Assembly: GCF_000590555.1 (NCBI RefSeq)
Contig: NC_022198.1
Span: 1,008,583 to 1,072,582 of the forward strand
From: Corynebacterium argentoratense DSM 44202
Lineage (GTDB): Bacteria; Actinomycetota; Actinomycetes; Mycobacteriales; Mycobacteriaceae
DNA: 64,000 nucleotides
Direction of reading: 5' to 3'
Shown one piece after another: positions 51,888 through 62,861 of the stretch; positions within the stretch are counted from its first letter, which is position 1; each line of letters opens with the position of its first letter. The position numbers and the translations under genes were made by a program. Under the pieces are notes generated by a model, which saw only the letters and a list, made by a program, of their open reading frames with translations, did no database searches and was not told the origin of the DNA.

Positions 51888-52796
51888 GTGATCGGTGTTA
51901 TCCAGGGTTTTAGCATTATCTTCGCGGTGATAGCCGTCGGCTACGTGCTCGCACGTCTGCGCATCATCGGTGGAGATGAGCAAAGGCTGGTGCTCAACCG
52001 CGTAGCTTTTTTCGCCGCAACACCTGCGTTGTTGTTCACCGTCGTCGCACAATCCCCCGTCCACCACTTGTTTTCTCCAGTCATTGGTGTCCAGGCACTG
52101 AGTGCAATTCTGACCGCTGGGGTCTTTGTACTGCTATCCCTCAAGTGCTTCCCCTCCGACAAAGGCAGCACAGTCATGGGGGCCGCATCCACCGCGTACG
52201 TTAATTCCAACAACATCGGGCTTCCCGTCGGGATTTACGTGTTGGGTAACGCCGCCTATGTACCACCGCTGCTGGTACTCCAACTGGTGGTGTTCACCCC
52301 GTTTATTCTTGCCCTCATCGCCCCCGGTAAGGCCCTCGCTGCAGTGAAACAGGCGGTGCTGAGCCCCATCGTGCTAGCCACCGCAGCTGGTTTAGCCGTA
52401 TCGATGAATCAATGGTCGGTCCCAGAACTCATCTGGGAGCCTCTGCACCTGTTGGGCGGCGCGTCCATCCCGATGATCCTCTTAAGCTTTGGCGCATCGC
52501 TCCGTGACGCCAGGCCTCTATCTGAGCCGCCTTTTAGGCGCGCTGCTCTCACCGGTACCGCGTTGAAAGTCGTCGGGATGCCAGCGATCTCTGCGCTCTT
52601 AGCCCTCGGCCTGGGTTTGAACGGTGATGCCCTCTATGCCTCCGTCATCCTGGCTGCACTGCCCACCGCACAAAATGTCTACAACTACGCCGCCACATAC
52701 CAAAAGGGGACGGTGGTGGCCCGCGACGTCATCTTATTGTCGACGTTCATCGCTCTACCAGCAATGTTGATCGTGGCAATGGTCTTCGGCCGCTAG
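51888..52796 (+). CDS. AEC (auxin efflux carrier) family transporter
   Basis: 302 residues from the GTG at 51888, with about ten membrane helices. The two-half layout, YVNSNNIGLPVGIYVLG in the first half and ALPTAQNVYNYAATY in the second, matches the AEC family (malonate, malate or other anion carriers and uncharacterised permeases). The substrate is unknown. It stands alone on the plus strand between mihF and pyrF, which are adjacent in C. glutamicum. A terminator follows. Confidence 0.87.
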   Translation: MIGVIQGFSIIFAVIAVGYVLARLRIIGGDEQRLVLNRVAFFAATPALLFTVVAQSPVHHLFSPVIGVQALSAILTAGVFVLLSLKCFPSDKGSTVMGAASTAYVNSNNIGLPVGIYVLGNAAYVPPLLVLQLVVFTPFILALIAPGKALAAVKQAVLSPIVLATAAGLAVSMNQWSVPELIWEPLHLLGGASIPMILLSFGASLRDARPLSEPPFRRAALTGTALKVVGMPAISALLALGLGLNGDALYASVILAALPTAQNVYNYAATYQKGTVVARDVILLSTFIALPAMLIVAMVFGR

Positions 52797-52823
52797 CGGC
52801 CATACCAAACCCCCGAGTCACGA

Positions 52824-52856
52824 GCGCCCACCCAGCAGTGTCCACTGGGTGGGCGC
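52824..52856. terminator. bidirectional terminator, AEC transporter / pyrF
   Basis: GCGCCCACCCAG (52824-52835) pairs perfectly with CTGGGTGGGCGC (52845-52856) around a 9-nt loop, between two convergent genes. Confidence 0.8.
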
Positions 52857-52872
52857 ATAATGAGTGCGGATT

Positions 52873-53718
52873 TTAGGCGACGGGAAAGTCCCCTGCCGCT
52901 TGTGCTACAGCTGTGCGCAGAGCCTCAACATCGGGGCCGTGCTTAAGAATGCCGCGGGAGATATTCGGGAAAACAAGATGAGCACAATCCCCTGCGATGC
53001 GGGCGACGTCCCGCGCGCTACCGCCCTGAGCGCCCACACCAGGCATCAGGATGGGGCCATTAAGCCTATCCAACGCCGGCGGATTATCCAGCGTCGCGCC
53101 AACAACCACGCCCACATTGCCAACACTGCCCTGCTCTCCATGCGAAGCATTGGAATCGGCGGCACAATCAACCATCATCTGCGAGGTGCTGACGCCGCGG
53201 GGGTTAAGCGTGTCCTGCACCTGCCGGCCCTCAGGGTTGGAGGTCGCAGCCAATACGAATACCCCGCGACCGGTAGCTTCCGCGACATCTAACACCGGGT
53301 CGAGGCTATGGTAGCCAAGGAACGGAGACACAGTCACGGCATCGCTGCACAAGGGGCTGGAGTCATCCAGCCACGCCGCCGCATAACCAGCCATGGTCGA
53401 GCCAATGTCGCCGCGTTTAGCATCGGCGACAACCAAGGCGCCCGCATCCCGCAGGTCTGCAATCGCTTGCTCCAACACCGCAAACCCTTGGCTACCGAAG
53501 GCCTCATAGAAAGCCACCTGGGGTTTAACCAAGGCCGCAGTGTCTTTGAAGGCCTCGACACAGATCTGGGTGAAGGTGCGTAAGCCCGCGACGTCAACAC
53601 CCAATCCCCACGCTTTAAGCAACGCGGCATGAGGATCGATGCCGACGCACAGTCGACCCCCGCGCTTGCCAGCTAGCTCGACAAGACGATCGCCAAAGGT
53701 GAGAGCATCTCCCGACAT
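52873..53718 (-). CDS. pyrF: orotidine 5'-phosphate decarboxylase
   Basis: 281 residues, the long actinobacterial OMP decarboxylase type. LCVGIDPHAALLKAWGL near residue 23 and the catalytic ADAKRGDIGSTMAGYA near 97 are present. It decarboxylates OMP to UMP, the last step of the pathway. Its ATG overlaps the carB stop (TAATG), so translation is coupled. It ends the pyr operon. Confidence 0.95.
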   Translation of the reverse strand: MSGDALTFGDRLVELAGKRGGRLCVGIDPHAALLKAWGLGVDVAGLRTFTQICVEAFKDTAALVKPQVAFYEAFGSQGFAVLEQAIADLRDAGALVVADAKRGDIGSTMAGYAAAWLDDSSPLCSDAVTVSPFLGYHSLDPVLDVAEATGRGVFVLAATSNPEGRQVQDTLNPRGVSTSQMMVDCAADSNASHGEQGSVGNVGVVVGATLDNPPALDRLNGPILMPGVGAQGGSARDVARIAGDCAHLVFPNISRGILKHGPDVEALRTAVAQAAGDFPVA

Positions 53719-56700
53719 TAGGCCTGCACCTGCTCCTCGGGAGCCTTGTCACCGGAGTGATCGATCTCTTGCAAAGCGCGAACGGACAAGTCACCGGCAC
53801 GCAGGGCCTCAATACCCTGCACAGCGGCCGTGACGCCCTGAACGGTGGTGACCAGAGTGACGCCGCCGTTGACCGCCGCAGCGCGAATGTCGTAGCCATC
53901 ATGGCGAGCACCGGAGGAACCAGCGGGCGTGTTGAGGATCAGATCAACTTCGCCGGCCTTGATGATGTCGACGATCGACCGGGCCTCTGGGTTCTCCCCG
54001 GACTCCTGCATGCGCTTGATATCAGACTGCTTAAACACGGTCTCACACTCGACACCATTGCGACGCAGCATACGGGCGGTACCGGCGGTAGCCAGCATGC
54101 GGAAGCCCAAGGCGGCAAGACGCTGGATAGGGAAAATCAAGGTGCGCTTGTCGCGGTTCGCGACGGAGACGAACACTGTGCCCTCGGTGGGTAGCGCGCC
54201 ATAGGCACCGGCTTCAGCCTTGCCATATGCGGTACCGAAGTTGTCGGCCAGGCCCATAACTTCGCCAGTGGACTTCATCTCAGGGCTGAGCAATGTGTCC
54301 AGCATGTGCCCTTCCGGTGTGCGGAAACGGTTGAAGGGCAGCACGGCCTCCTTCACTGCGATGGGGGCGTCGAGCGGCAGGGAGCCACCGTCGTGATCGG
54401 TAGGGATCATGCCTTCCGCCTGGAGCTCAGGAATGGTTGCGCCGAGCATGATGCGCGATGCTGCCTTGGCTAGCGGCACGCCAGTCGCCTTGGAGACGAA
54501 GGGCACGGTGCGAGATGCGCGGGGGTTGGCCTCGATGACGTACAAGATGTCGTCCTTGAGGGCGAACTGAACGTTCATCAAGCCCTTCACACCAATGCCA
54601 TGAGCCAGAGCTTCGGTGGAGCGACGAACGTTAGCGATATCTTCTTCACCGAGTGTCATCGGCGGGAGTGCACACGCGGAGTCACCGGAGTGAATACCGG
54701 CTTCCTCGATGTGCTCCATCACGCCGGCGAGGTAGACATTCTCCCCGTCGCAGAGGGCGTCTACGTCAATCTCGATAGCGTTGTCCAGGAATCGGTCGAC
54801 TAGAACCGGGTGGTCAGAGGTGATTTCGGTTGCGCGATTGATGTAGTCCTCGAGTGAGGCCTCATCGTAGACAATTTCCATCCCGCGGCCGCCAAGAACA
54901 TAGGAGGGGCGCACGAGCACCGGGTAGCCGATGCCTTCGGCCACTGCCTTTGCTTCTGCGAATGACGTCGCGGTGCCGAATGCTGGCGCGGGAAGTTGCG
55001 CCTTGCGCAGAACTTCACCGAATTCGCCACGGTCTTCGGCGAGGTCGATGGCTTCGGGGCTGGTGCCAACTACGGGAACGCCTGCGTCGCGCAGGCGCTC
55101 TGCTAGCCCAAGCGGGGTTTGGCCGCCGAGCTGAACGATGACGCCAGCCACTGTGCCAGACTCGCACTCAGCATGGTAGACCTCCATGACGTCCTCGAAA
55201 GTCAGGGGCTCGAAGTAGAGACGATCAGCGGTGTCGTAGTCGGTGGAGACGGTCTCGGGGTTGCAGTTGACCATGACGGTCTCGTAGCCAACGCGGGAAA
55301 GCTCGAGCGCTGCGTGGACACAGGAGTAGTCGAACTCGATGCCTTGGCCGATGCGGTTGGGGCCGGAGCCGAGGATGATGACCTTTTCACGCTCGGTCTG
55401 GGGGGCGACCTCAGATTCCGCAGCGGGATCAAGCTCGTAGGCCGAGTAGTGGTAGGGGGTCTTGGCTTCGAACTCGGCGGCACAGGTGTCGACGGTCTTG
55501 AATACCGGACGAATACCCAGGGACCAGCGCAGGCGGCGCACGCCGTCTTCGCCTGCAAATTCTGGGCGCAAAGCGGCAATTTGCTTATCGGACAGGCCGA
55601 AGTACTTTGCGGTGCGCAGCAGATCCTGGTCAAGAACGGGGGCGTCGATAAGCACCTGGCGGAAATCGACCAGATTCTTCAGTTCAGCGAGGAACCACGG
55701 GTCGATACCTGAGGCCTCGTAGACCTCATCGACGGTAGCGCCAAGGCGTAGCGCTAGCTCAGCATCGTAGAGGCGCCCTTCGGTAGGACGCTTGAGGTCT
55801 TCAAGCACAGCGGCCTTGTCTCCGGCGCGCTCCCCTGCGAAGCTTTCGTCGGGAACCGTCCAGAAACCATTCTGCTTGTTTTCCAGCGAACGCATGACCT
55901 TGCCGAGAGCGGCAATGTAGTTGCGGCCCAGTGCCATGGCTTCACCCACGGACTTCATGGTGGTGGTCAGGGTGTCGTCTGCGCCGACGAATTTTTCAAA
56001 GGCGAAGCGAGGCGCCTTGACGACGACATAGTCGAGTGTGGGTTCGAAGGCTGCAGGGGTCACACCAGTTATGTCGTTGGTGATCTCATCAAGGGTGTAA
56101 CCAATGGCTAGCTTCGCGGCGATTTTTGCGATCGGGAAGCCGGTGGCCTTGGAAGCCAGGGCGGAGGAACGCGACACGCGCGGGTTCATCTCGATGGTGA
56201 TCAGACGGCCATCTGTGGGGTTGATGGCGAACTGGATGTTGCAACCACCTGTGTCCACACCAACCTCTCGAAGAATAGCGATGCCCTGGTTACGCATGAT
56301 CTGGAACTCACGGTCGGTCAGGGTCATGGAGGGGGCGACGGTGACGGAGTCGCCGGTGTGCACGCCAAGTGCATCCACGTTTTCGATGGAGCAGACCACG
56401 ACGCAGTTGTCATTGGCGTCGCGCATCAACTCGAGCTCGTATTCCTTCCAACCGAGGATGGATTCCTCAATCAGAACGTTGGCTTCGGGGGAGGCTGCGA
56501 GGCCGCCACCTGCGATACGTTCAAGATCTTCCTCAGTGAAAGCAAGGCCAGAGCCTAGACCACCCATGGTGAAGGAGGGGCGAACCACGACCGGCAGACC
56601 GAGTTCTGCAACGGTCTCGCGGACTTCGTCCATATTGTGGCACACGCGAGAACGGGCAGATTCTCCACCGATCTTGGCAACAATGTCTTTGAACTTCTGA

Positions 56701-57101
56701 CGGTCTTCACCGCGTTCAATGGCGTCGATGTCGGCACCGATGAGTTCAACGTTGTACTTCTTCAGGCTGCCGCGGCGATCGAGTGCGATGGCTGCGTTGA
56801 GAGCAGTCTGCCCACCGAGGGTAGCGAGTACCGCATCGATGGGGTGACCCTGCTCGATTTCGCGCTCGAAAATCTTCTCGATGTATTCGGGCTGTATCGG
56901 CTCGACATAGGTGTGATCGGCGAATTCTGGGTCGGTCATGATCGTTGCCGGGTTGGAGTTGATCAGTGTGACCCGCAGGCCTTCTTCTTTCAGCACTCGG
57001 CATGCTTGGGTGCCGGAGTAGTCGAATTCGCAGGCTTGGCCGATAACGATCGGGCCAGAACCGATGACGAGAACGTGGTTGATATCGTTGCGCTTCGGCA
57101 T
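53718..57101 (-). CDS. carB: carbamoyl-phosphate synthase large subunit
   Basis: 1127 residues with the full domain set: a first ATP-grasp half (about 1-400), an oligomerisation domain (400-550), a second ATP-grasp half (550-930, with [18 protein letters not shown]), and a C-terminal MGS-like regulatory domain (about 950-1127). It makes carbamoyl phosphate from bicarbonate, ammonia and two ATP. It starts immediately after carA (TAAATG). Confidence 0.97.
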   Translation of the reverse strand: MPKRNDINHVLVIGSGPIVIGQACEFDYSGTQACRVLKEEGLRVTLINSNPATIMTDPEFADHTYVEPIQPEYIEKIFEREIEQGHPIDAVLATLGGQTALNAAIALDRRGSLKKYNVELIGADIDAIERGEDRQKFKDIVAKIGGESARSRVCHNMDEVRETVAELGLPVVVRPSFTMGGLGSGLAFTEEDLERIAGGGLAASPEANVLIEESILGWKEYELELMRDANDNCVVVCSIENVDALGVHTGDSVTVAPSMTLTDREFQIMRNQGIAILREVGVDTGGCNIQFAINPTDGRLITIEMNPRVSRSSALASKATGFPIAKIAAKLAIGYTLDEITNDITGVTPAAFEPTLDYVVVKAPRFAFEKFVGADDTLTTTMKSVGEAMALGRNYIAALGKVMRSLENKQNGFWTVPDESFAGERAGDKAAVLEDLKRPTEGRLYDAELALRLGATVDEVYEASGIDPWFLAELKNLVDFRQVLIDAPVLDQDLLRTAKYFGLSDKQIAALRPEFAGEDGVRRLRWSLGIRPVFKTVDTCAAEFEAKTPYHYSAYELDPAAESEVAPQTEREKVIILGSGPNRIGQGIEFDYSCVHAALELSRVGYETVMVNCNPETVSTDYDTADRLYFEPLTFEDVMEVYHAECESGTVAGVIVQLGGQTPLGLAERLRDAGVPVVGTSPEAIDLAEDRGEFGEVLRKAQLPAPAFGTATSFAEAKAVAEGIGYPVLVRPSYVLGGRGMEIVYDEASLEDYINRATEITSDHPVLVDRFLDNAIEIDVDALCDGENVYLAGVMEHIEEAGIHSGDSACALPPMTLGEEDIANVRRSTEALAHGIGVKGLMNVQFALKDDILYVIEANPRASRTVPFVSKATGVPLAKAASRIMLGATIPELQAEGMIPTDHDGGSLPLDAPIAVKEAVLPFNRFRTPEGHMLDTLLSPEMKSTGEVMGLADNFGTAYGKAEAGAYGALPTEGTVFVSVANRDKRTLIFPIQRLAALGFRMLATAGTARMLRRNGVECETVFKQSDIKRMQESGENPEARSIVDIIKAGEVDLILNTPAGSSGARHDGYDIRAAAVNGGVTLVTTVQGVTAAVQGIEALRAGDLSVRALQEIDHSGDKAPEEQVQA

Positions 57102-58268
57102 TTACTTGGCACCTTCCATAAGGGCGATGAATTGATCGAACAAGGGGTTTGCGTCGTGGGGTCCTGCAGCAGCTTCTGGGTGGTACTGCACCGAGTACGC
57201 GCTGCCATCGACGAGGGCCACGCCCTCCACGACGTCGTCATTAAGGCAGGTGTGGGTGACTTGGGCAGGGCCGAAGTCAGTGTCGAACACTTCGCCAGCC
57301 TTCCCCTTAAGTGCAAAACCGTGGTTCTGAGCTGTGATATCGATTTTGCCCGTGAGGTGGTTCATCACCGGCACGTTAATGCCGCGGTGGCCGAACTTGA
57401 GTTTGTAGGTTTCCATGCCGAGTGCTCGGCCGAGGATCTGGTTGCCGAAGCAGATGCCGAAGAAAGGAATTTTTGCTGCGAGCACTTCACGAACGACCTC
57501 TACCATGGCGTCGGCGGTTGCGGGGTCACCAGGGCCATTGGAGACGAAGACGCCGTCCGGGTTGTGTTCCTTGATCTTGTCAAAGGAGGTATTGGCAGGA
57601 ACAACAACGGTGCGGATACCGCGAGCAGCAAAATTTCGAGGCGTGTTGGTCTTAATCCCCATATCGAAAGCAACCACGGTGTATCGTGCTTCCCCCTCTG
57701 GTTCGACGATGTAGGTGTCGTCAGCAGACACATCGCCAGCGAGGTCGGCGCCCTTCATAGAGGGTTGGGAGCGCACGATCTCAAGTAGCTCCTCCTCGCT
57801 GTGCGCAGCGTCCTGCCCGCTGAAGATGCCGGCAGCGATGGAGCCTTCACTGCGCAGCGCACGCGTGAGTGCTCGAGTGTCGACGCCGCGAATACCGATG
57901 ATCCCCTGCGACTTCATTTCCTCTTCGAGGCTACGCGCAGAGCGCCAGTTGGATACGCGCTGGGCTAGGTCGCGGATAACTAGGCCGGCAACCCAAATCT
58001 GGTCGTTGCGGGATTCGCCATCTTCATCGTTCCAGCCAGTATTACCGATCTGTGGTGCGGTGCACACCACGATCTGACGGTGGTAGGACGGGTCCGTCAT
58101 GGTTTCCTGGTAACCGGTCATGCCGGTGGTGAAGACTGCTTCACCGAGTGTTGTGCCTTGAGCGCCGAAGGCGAATCCTCGATAGGTTTTGCCGTTGGCG
58201 AGAACCACGATCGCGGGGGTGAACTTGTCTGTCACGGTGTCATCTTTCTGGTTGTGCTGGGCACTCAC
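57102..58268 (-). CDS. carA: carbamoyl-phosphate synthase small (glutaminase) subunit
   Basis: 388 residues. An N-terminal CarA-specific domain is followed by a class I amidotransferase with Cys273 in FFGICFGNQ and His363/Glu365 in QYHPEA, a complete triad. It supplies ammonia to CarB. The GTG at 58268 has AAGGA 8 nt upstream. It lies 2 bp after pyrC. Confidence 0.96.
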   Translation of the reverse strand: MSAQHNQKDDTVTDKFTPAIVVLANGKTYRGFAFGAQGTTLGEAVFTTGMTGYQETMTDPSYHRQIVVCTAPQIGNTGWNDEDGESRNDQIWVAGLVIRDLAQRVSNWRSARSLEEEMKSQGIIGIRGVDTRALTRALRSEGSIAAGIFSGQDAAHSEEELLEIVRSQPSMKGADLAGDVSADDTYIVEPEGEARYTVVAFDMGIKTNTPRNFAARGIRTVVVPANTSFDKIKEHNPDGVFVSNGPGDPATADAMVEVVREVLAAKIPFFGICFGNQILGRALGMETYKLKFGHRGINVPVMNHLTGKIDITAQNHGFALKGKAGEVFDTDFGPAQVTHTCLNDDVVEGVALVDGSAYSVQYHPEAAAGPHDANPLFDQFIALMEGAK

Positions 58269-58270
58269 TG

Positions 58271-59689
58271 CTATTTTCCTTCTACTCGCGGTTCAGCTGA
58301 GGCCTGAGTCTGCTGGTCGTCTTCGAGGCTGTATGTCACGTGTCCGCGAAGCAACGTGGCGGTGACGCGGGTGCTAAATTCCATGCCCTCGTAAGGCGTG
58401 TTGTTGGACTTTGATCGCATGTCTTCGCCGTTAGCAACCCACGTGTGGTTGGGGTCGACGAGGGTGAGATTGGCTGGCTCGCCCACTGCAATCGGGCGAC
58501 CATGGCCGGGAAGGCGGACGATTTCGGCGGGCCGCTCGGACATGACCTTTGCTACGAAACGCCAGTCGGCAAGCCCCTGCTTGACGAAGAGGTCAGCGAT
58601 GATGGCCAGCGAGGTTTCTAGCCCGAGCATGCCGGGGCGCGCCTTTTCGAATTCGCAGCACTTGTCTTCACTGCCGTGGGGTGCGTGGTCGGTTGCAACG
58701 CAGTCGATGGTGCCGTCAAGCAGCGCTTCGCGCAGAGCGATGGTGTCGTGCTCTTCACGCAGGGGTGGGTTGACGCGATTGACGCCATCGTAGGTGTCTA
58801 GGCGCTGGTCGGTGAGAATGAGGTGGTGCGGTGTCACCTCAGCGGTCAAGGAGATGCCTTGGCTCTTGGCCCATTTGAGGAGTTCAACGGTTCCCGTAGT
58901 GGAGGCATGACAGATATGTACGCGGCCCCCGTAGTCTCGGCCGAGAAGCGCGTCGCGGGCGACGATCATTTCTTCAGCAGCACGTGGCCAGCCTCGAAGA
59001 CCCAGGCGGGCCGCCATGTCACCTTCGTGAGCTACCGCCCCCTCAGTCAGGTGGGGTTCTTCGCAGTGTTGGGCGAGCAACACATCGGCAGCGCGGGAAT
59101 ACTCAATCGCGCGGCGCATGAGCTGGGGGTTAGCCACGCAGACGCCGTCGTCAGAGAACATGCGCACCTTGGCTTCGGAGCGCGCCATCATTCCGAACTC
59201 AGTGAGCTCTTTACCTTGCAGACCTTTAGTAATGGAGCCGACGGGGTGAACGTCGCACAGTCCAATCTGTTGGCCTTTGGCCCACACGGATTCCGCGATA
59301 ATCGGCTGGTCCATGACGGGGATGGTGTTGGCCATAGTGAACACGGCTGTGAATCCACCCTTGGCTGCAGCTGCGGAACCGGTTGCGATGGTTTCGGTGT
59401 CTTCCCGACCTGGTTCCCGGAGGTGGACGTGAATATCGACTAGGCCTGGCAGCAACACCGCGCCATTGCCTTCGACAACACGATCAGCCTGAGTATCCGA
59501 CGCGGCGTCAACATCAGTGATCACGCCGTCTTCGATGACAATATTGACGCCGTCGGTCTCGCCGTAGGGTTTAACGTTACGGATCAACACGGTGCCGGCA
59601 AAGGGGGCAGCCAAGGTACCAGTAGCTGGGTAGGATGCTGCGTTGTCGGCGGTGCTCTTGCCGCCTAGTTGCGAATCTGCTGTGTTCAT
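58271..59689 (-). CDS. pyrC: dihydroorotase
   Basis: 472 residues. The metal-binding [10 protein letters not shown] lies near residue 90, with later ICHAST and DHAPHG. It is a class I dihydroorotase that cyclises carbamoyl aspartate. The first 30 or so residues, before [11 protein letters not shown], are a low-complexity extension relative to the usual start. The ATG at 59689 sits 2 bp after the pyrB stop and is probably read by coupling. A shorter start at the GTG near VLIRNV has no ribosome site. Confidence 0.94.
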   Translation of the reverse strand: MNTADSQLGGKSTADNAASYPATGTLAAPFAGTVLIRNVKPYGETDGVNIVIEDGVITDVDAASDTQADRVVEGNGAVLLPGLVDIHVHLREPGREDTETIATGSAAAAKGGFTAVFTMANTIPVMDQPIIAESVWAKGQQIGLCDVHPVGSITKGLQGKELTEFGMMARSEAKVRMFSDDGVCVANPQLMRRAIEYSRAADVLLAQHCEEPHLTEGAVAHEGDMAARLGLRGWPRAAEEMIVARDALLGRDYGGRVHICHASTTGTVELLKWAKSQGISLTAEVTPHHLILTDQRLDTYDGVNRVNPPLREEHDTIALREALLDGTIDCVATDHAPHGSEDKCCEFEKARPGMLGLETSLAIIADLFVKQGLADWRFVAKVMSERPAEIVRLPGHGRPIAVGEPANLTLVDPNHTWVANGEDMRSKSNNTPYEGMEFSTRVTATLLRGHVTYSLEDDQQTQASAEPRVEGK

Positions 59690-59691
59690 TA

Positions 59692-60645
59692 CTAGAAGGT
59701 CCCTTCGCTGGTGTTTCCGCCGACAAGCAAGCTAAACAACACGGCCATGCGGACATGTACGCCATTGTTTACCTGTTGCAGCACTGCAGACTGCGGGGCG
59801 TCAGCCACCGCGTAGTTAATTTCCATACCGCGCAGCATGGGGCCGGGGTGCATCACCACAGCGTGTGGCTGCAGGCGCGCCAAACGCTCTTTGGACAGCC
59901 CATACAGCGTTGCGTATTCGCGATGTGAGGGGAAGAAACCACCCAGCATGCGCTCCTGCTGCACACGCAACATCATCACCACATCGGCGTCATGCAACTC
60001 GGAGTCCATGTCGAAACTGGTGCGCACCGGCCAGGTATCCACTCCAGCGGGCATCAACGTCGGGGGTGCAACCAGCACGACTTCCGCGCCGAGGGTAGTC
60101 AAAAGGTCAACGTTGGAACGAACAACCCGCGAATGCAAGCAATCGCCGACAATAACTACCTTGAGTCCCTCTATGCGGCCGAGACGCTGACGCATGGTGA
60201 CCGCGTCGAGCAAAGCCTGAGTCGGATGCTGGTGCGCGCCATCACCGGCGTTAATCACGCTCGGTCCCACGCCTGTCGCTGGGTCTACAACCCACTCAGA
60301 CAATTGCTGGGCGGCACCGGAAGAAGGGTGGCGGATGATAATCGCGTCTGCGCCAATAGAGCGCAACGTCAGCCCAGTGTCTTTAAGGGACTCGCCTTTT
60401 TTCACCGAGGAAGATGAGGCAGAAATGTTGATCACATCTGCGCTCATCCACTTTCCAGCGGTTTCAAAGGAGGAACGGGTACGCGTCGAATTTTCGTAGA
60501 AGAGGGTAAAGATCGTGCGGCCCCGCAAGGTCGGCAGCTTCTTAACCTCCCGATCTGACAAAGCCTCGCGGAAGCGATCGGCCTCATCCATCAACCCGAT
60601 GATTTCATCGGCTGACAGATCCCCAATGTTTAGCAGGTGTTTCAT
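59692..60645 (-). CDS. pyrB: aspartate carbamoyltransferase catalytic subunit
   Basis: 317 residues. The carbamoyl-phosphate motif [13 protein letters not shown] lies near residue 50, followed by [13 protein letters not shown]. It condenses carbamoyl phosphate with aspartate. No regulatory pyrI gene is present, as usual outside enterobacteria. Its ATG overlaps the pyrR stop by 1 bp (TGATG). Confidence 0.96.
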   Translation of the reverse strand: MKHLLNIGDLSADEIIGLMDEADRFREALSDREVKKLPTLRGRTIFTLFYENSTRTRSSFETAGKWMSADVINISASSSSVKKGESLKDTGLTLRSIGADAIIIRHPSSGAAQQLSEWVVDPATGVGPSVINAGDGAHQHPTQALLDAVTMRQRLGRIEGLKVVIVGDCLHSRVVRSNVDLLTTLGAEVVLVAPPTLMPAGVDTWPVRTSFDMDSELHDADVVMMLRVQQERMLGGFFPSHREYATLYGLSKERLARLQPHAVVMHPGPMLRGMEINYAVADAPQSAVLQQVNNGVHVRMAVLFSLLVGGNTSEGTF

Positions 60646-61262
60646 CAGAATTGTTCTCGATTCTGTTGTGCCTCACAGCTATCGCCGGCCGATTGTGTGG
60701 AGTGCCGCAACAGCACCACGGCGTCATCACCATCGATTTCTTCCAGGCGGACTTCGACGTCCTCAGTACGGGACGTGGGTATGTTTTTGCCCACGTAATC
60801 TGCGCGGATCGGCAGCTGGCGGTGCCCCCGATCCACCAGTACAGCAAGCTGGATCTCTTCAGGACGTCCCTCGTCACGCAGGGCATCCAAGGCTGCGCGA
60901 ATTGTGCGCCCCGAATACAGCACGTCATCGACCAACACGACCGTGGTACCATCCACTCCACAATCCGGGATGTGCGTCGGCCGCAGAGCCCGGTGGGGTT
61001 TTGAACGCAGATCGTCACGATACAACGTGACATCAATTGCCCCGGTCGGAACATCCACCCCCGAAAATTCCGAAATTCTGTCCGCCAAACGGCGAGCCAA
61101 GGGAACACCCGCAGAGGGAATACCCAACAACACGACCTTCCCAGCGCCGTGGGCGTCGAGAGCAGTCTTTTCTATAATCTGGTGCGCGATGCGCGCGATC
61201 GTCCGAGACACATCATCTGCAGACAGCAGCTCTGTGACATCGACACGTTCAATGTCGCTCAT
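60645..61262 (-). CDS. pyrR: PyrR, bifunctional pyr operon regulator / uracil phosphoribosyltransferase
   Basis: 205 residues. The PRPP-binding loop [13 protein letters not shown] lies near residue 107. PyrR binds pyr mRNA when UMP is plentiful and lowers expression, and often has uracil phosphoribosyltransferase activity. The C-terminal 20 residues (after VVLLRH) are a Gln/Glu-rich tail. AAGGAGG lies 5 nt upstream of the ATG at 61262, inside a candidate PyrR-binding hairpin, so it probably controls its own operon. Confidence 0.95.
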   Translation of the reverse strand: MSDIERVDVTELLSADDVSRTIARIAHQIIEKTALDAHGAGKVVLLGIPSAGVPLARRLADRISEFSGVDVPTGAIDVTLYRDDLRSKPHRALRPTHIPDCGVDGTTVVLVDDVLYSGRTIRAALDALRDEGRPEEIQLAVLVDRGHRQLPIRADYVGKNIPTSRTEDVEVRLEEIDGDDAVVLLRHSTQSAGDSCEAQQNREQF

Positions 61263-61265
61263 CGT

Positions 61266-61295
61266 GACCTCCTTCCCCGCCTCTCAGTGCGGTCC
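61266..61295 (-). promoter_or_regulatory. candidate PyrR-binding RNA leader over the pyrR ribosome site
   Basis: On the minus strand the loop CTGAGAGG fits the CNGNGA loop of PyrR-binding RNAs. It is held by CCGC (61289-61292) pairing with GCGG (61277-61280). The upstream GACC (61291-61294) can alternatively pair with GGTC (61266-61269), which borders the AAGGAGG ribosome site. This would fit translational repression by PyrR. Confidence 0.5.
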
Positions 61296-61393
61296 GTTAA
61301 AGGATGTCTGACAGTCTCCAACATTATCAGCACGGGCGCACTCTAACCACCCCAAGTTTATGTGTGCCTGCCCACGCCCCGCACGCTTTCGTG

Positions 61394-61399
61394 CACAAT
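61394..61399 (+). promoter_or_regulatory. -10-like element, TIGR01777 gene
   Basis: CACAAT lies 7 nt before the GTG at 61407; it is a weaker match than the other leaderless promoters here. Confidence 0.3.
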
Positions 61400-61406
61400 G
61401 GGTGGG

Positions 61407-62861
61407 GTGAGTATTGAAACCAGCCACTTCATCCCCTACCCGCGCACCATCGTATGGGACTGGCACAGCATGCCGGGGGCAGTCGTCAGGCTAACCCCAC
61501 GCAACGTGCCTATGCAGCCGGTTCAACAAGCAGACAACCTGGCCAGCGGCCTCACGCGATTCAGTCTGCCAGCTGGGCTTGTGTGGGACGCACAGCACGA
61601 ATTAGCCGGCTACCGAAAAGGCCATCAATTCGTCGATGTCTGCACTAGTGCTCCAATCAAGCTTTTTTCCCAGTGGCGCCACGTCCACACGTTTAAAGAT
61701 GAAGGCCCCAGCGGCACCACGATCACCGACAGCGTGAGCACGCGAGTACCGGCACGGGCACTCAAGAGCCTGTTTGCCTTCCGCCAGCACGCACTGCTCG
61801 GCGACCTTAACGCTCTAGCGCGAATCAACGCGACCGCGCCAGAGTCTATGTACGCTGATCCCTCAACTGACTCCGAGGCACTGCCCTCTGTATTGTCACT
61901 GGGTCTACCCGATAATCGCAGACTTCGACCGCTGACCGTTGCTGTCACCGGCTCGCGGGGTTTAGTTGGCCGCGCACTGACAGCTCAACTCACCACAGCC
62001 GGGCACAAAGTCATTCAGCTGGTTCGAGGCGATGCCAAACCCGGACAACGCCATTGGACCCCCCAGCGCCCCGACCCAGATCTTCTTGATGATGTCGACG
62101 TCCTTGTCCACCTAGCCGGGGAACCACTGCTAGGCCGTTTCAACGATGAGCATAAAAAAGCCATCTACGATTCCCGGGTGTATCCCACCTCCAAGCTCGC
62201 TGAAGTCGTCGCATCTAGCCCTCGCTGCGCCACGATGGTGTGCGCCAGTTCGATCGGTTTCTACGGTGCAGACAGGGGCGAAGAAAAACTCAGCGAAGAC
62301 TCTTCGGCTGGCGAGGGTTTTCTTGCCACAATGGTTCAAGACTGGGAAGACGCCTGCGAGCCCGCCCGGGAAGCCGGTAAACGCGTCGTCAACATTCGCA
62401 CTGGCGTTATTCTGGCAGCCAACGGCGGAGTGCTAGCAGTACTCAAAATGCTCTTCAGCGCCGGTTTAGGCGGGCCTTTCGGAGAGCGGAACCCATGGTT
62501 TTCTTGGATCAGCTTAGATGATCTGACAGATATTTACCTGCGGGCAGCCATAGACCCCGCGATTGAGGGGCCAGTCAACGCTACCGCCCCCAATCCCGTG
62601 CCCAATACCAAGATGGTGTCCGCACTTGGTGCCGAGCTCAATCGTCCAACGATCATCCCGATTCCCTCGATCGGGCCCAAGCTGCTCCTGGGAACCGAAG
62701 GTGCAGAAGAACTCGCGTTGGCCAACCAGCGTGTGCTTCCATCCCGCTACCTAGAACTAGGACACGAATTCAGACACAGCGCCATTGAAACCTGCCTCGC
62801 CCACGAGCTGGGCGGCCAGGAACTGCTGAACAACGATCAAGGAAGCAACGATGCCGACTAA
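61407..62861 (+). CDS. TIGR01777 NAD-dependent epimerase with SRPBCC domain
   Basis: 484 residues from the GTG at 61407. Residues 1-145 form an SRPBCC/START-like ligand-binding domain, a fusion common in actinobacteria. Residues about 165-470 are a short-chain dehydrogenase-like epimerase with VTGSRGLVGRAL as nucleotide site, then VHLAGEPL and SSIGFYG, typical of TIGR01777 (YfcH/SULA type). The substrate is not known. It is divergent from pyrR; ybjN-like genes follow, the first overlapping its 3' end by 11 bp. Confidence 0.87.
   Translation: MSIETSHFIPYPRTIVWDWHSMPGAVVRLTPRNVPMQPVQQADNLASGLTRFSLPAGLVWDAQHELAGYRKGHQFVDVCTSAPIKLFSQWRHVHTFKDEGPSGTTITDSVSTRVPARALKSLFAFRQHALLGDLNALARINATAPESMYADPSTDSEALPSVLSLGLPDNRRLRPLTVAVTGSRGLVGRALTAQLTTAGHKVIQLVRGDAKPGQRHWTPQRPDPDLLDDVDVLVHLAGEPLLGRFNDEHKKAIYDSRVYPTSKLAEVVASSPRCATMVCASSIGFYGADRGEEKLSEDSSAGEGFLATMVQDWEDACEPAREAGKRVVNIRTGVILAANGGVLAVLKMLFSAGLGGPFGERNPWFSWISLDDLTDIYLRAAIDPAIEGPVNATAPNPVPNTKMVSALGAELNRPTIIPIPSIGPKLLLGTEGAEELALANQRVLPSRYLELGHEFRHSAIETCLAHELGGQELLNNDQGSNDAD

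Noticed and set aside
56637-57788. 383-codon plus-strand frame across the carA-carB junction
   Set aside because: Antisense to two complete, conserved genes; the translation has no recognisable fold.
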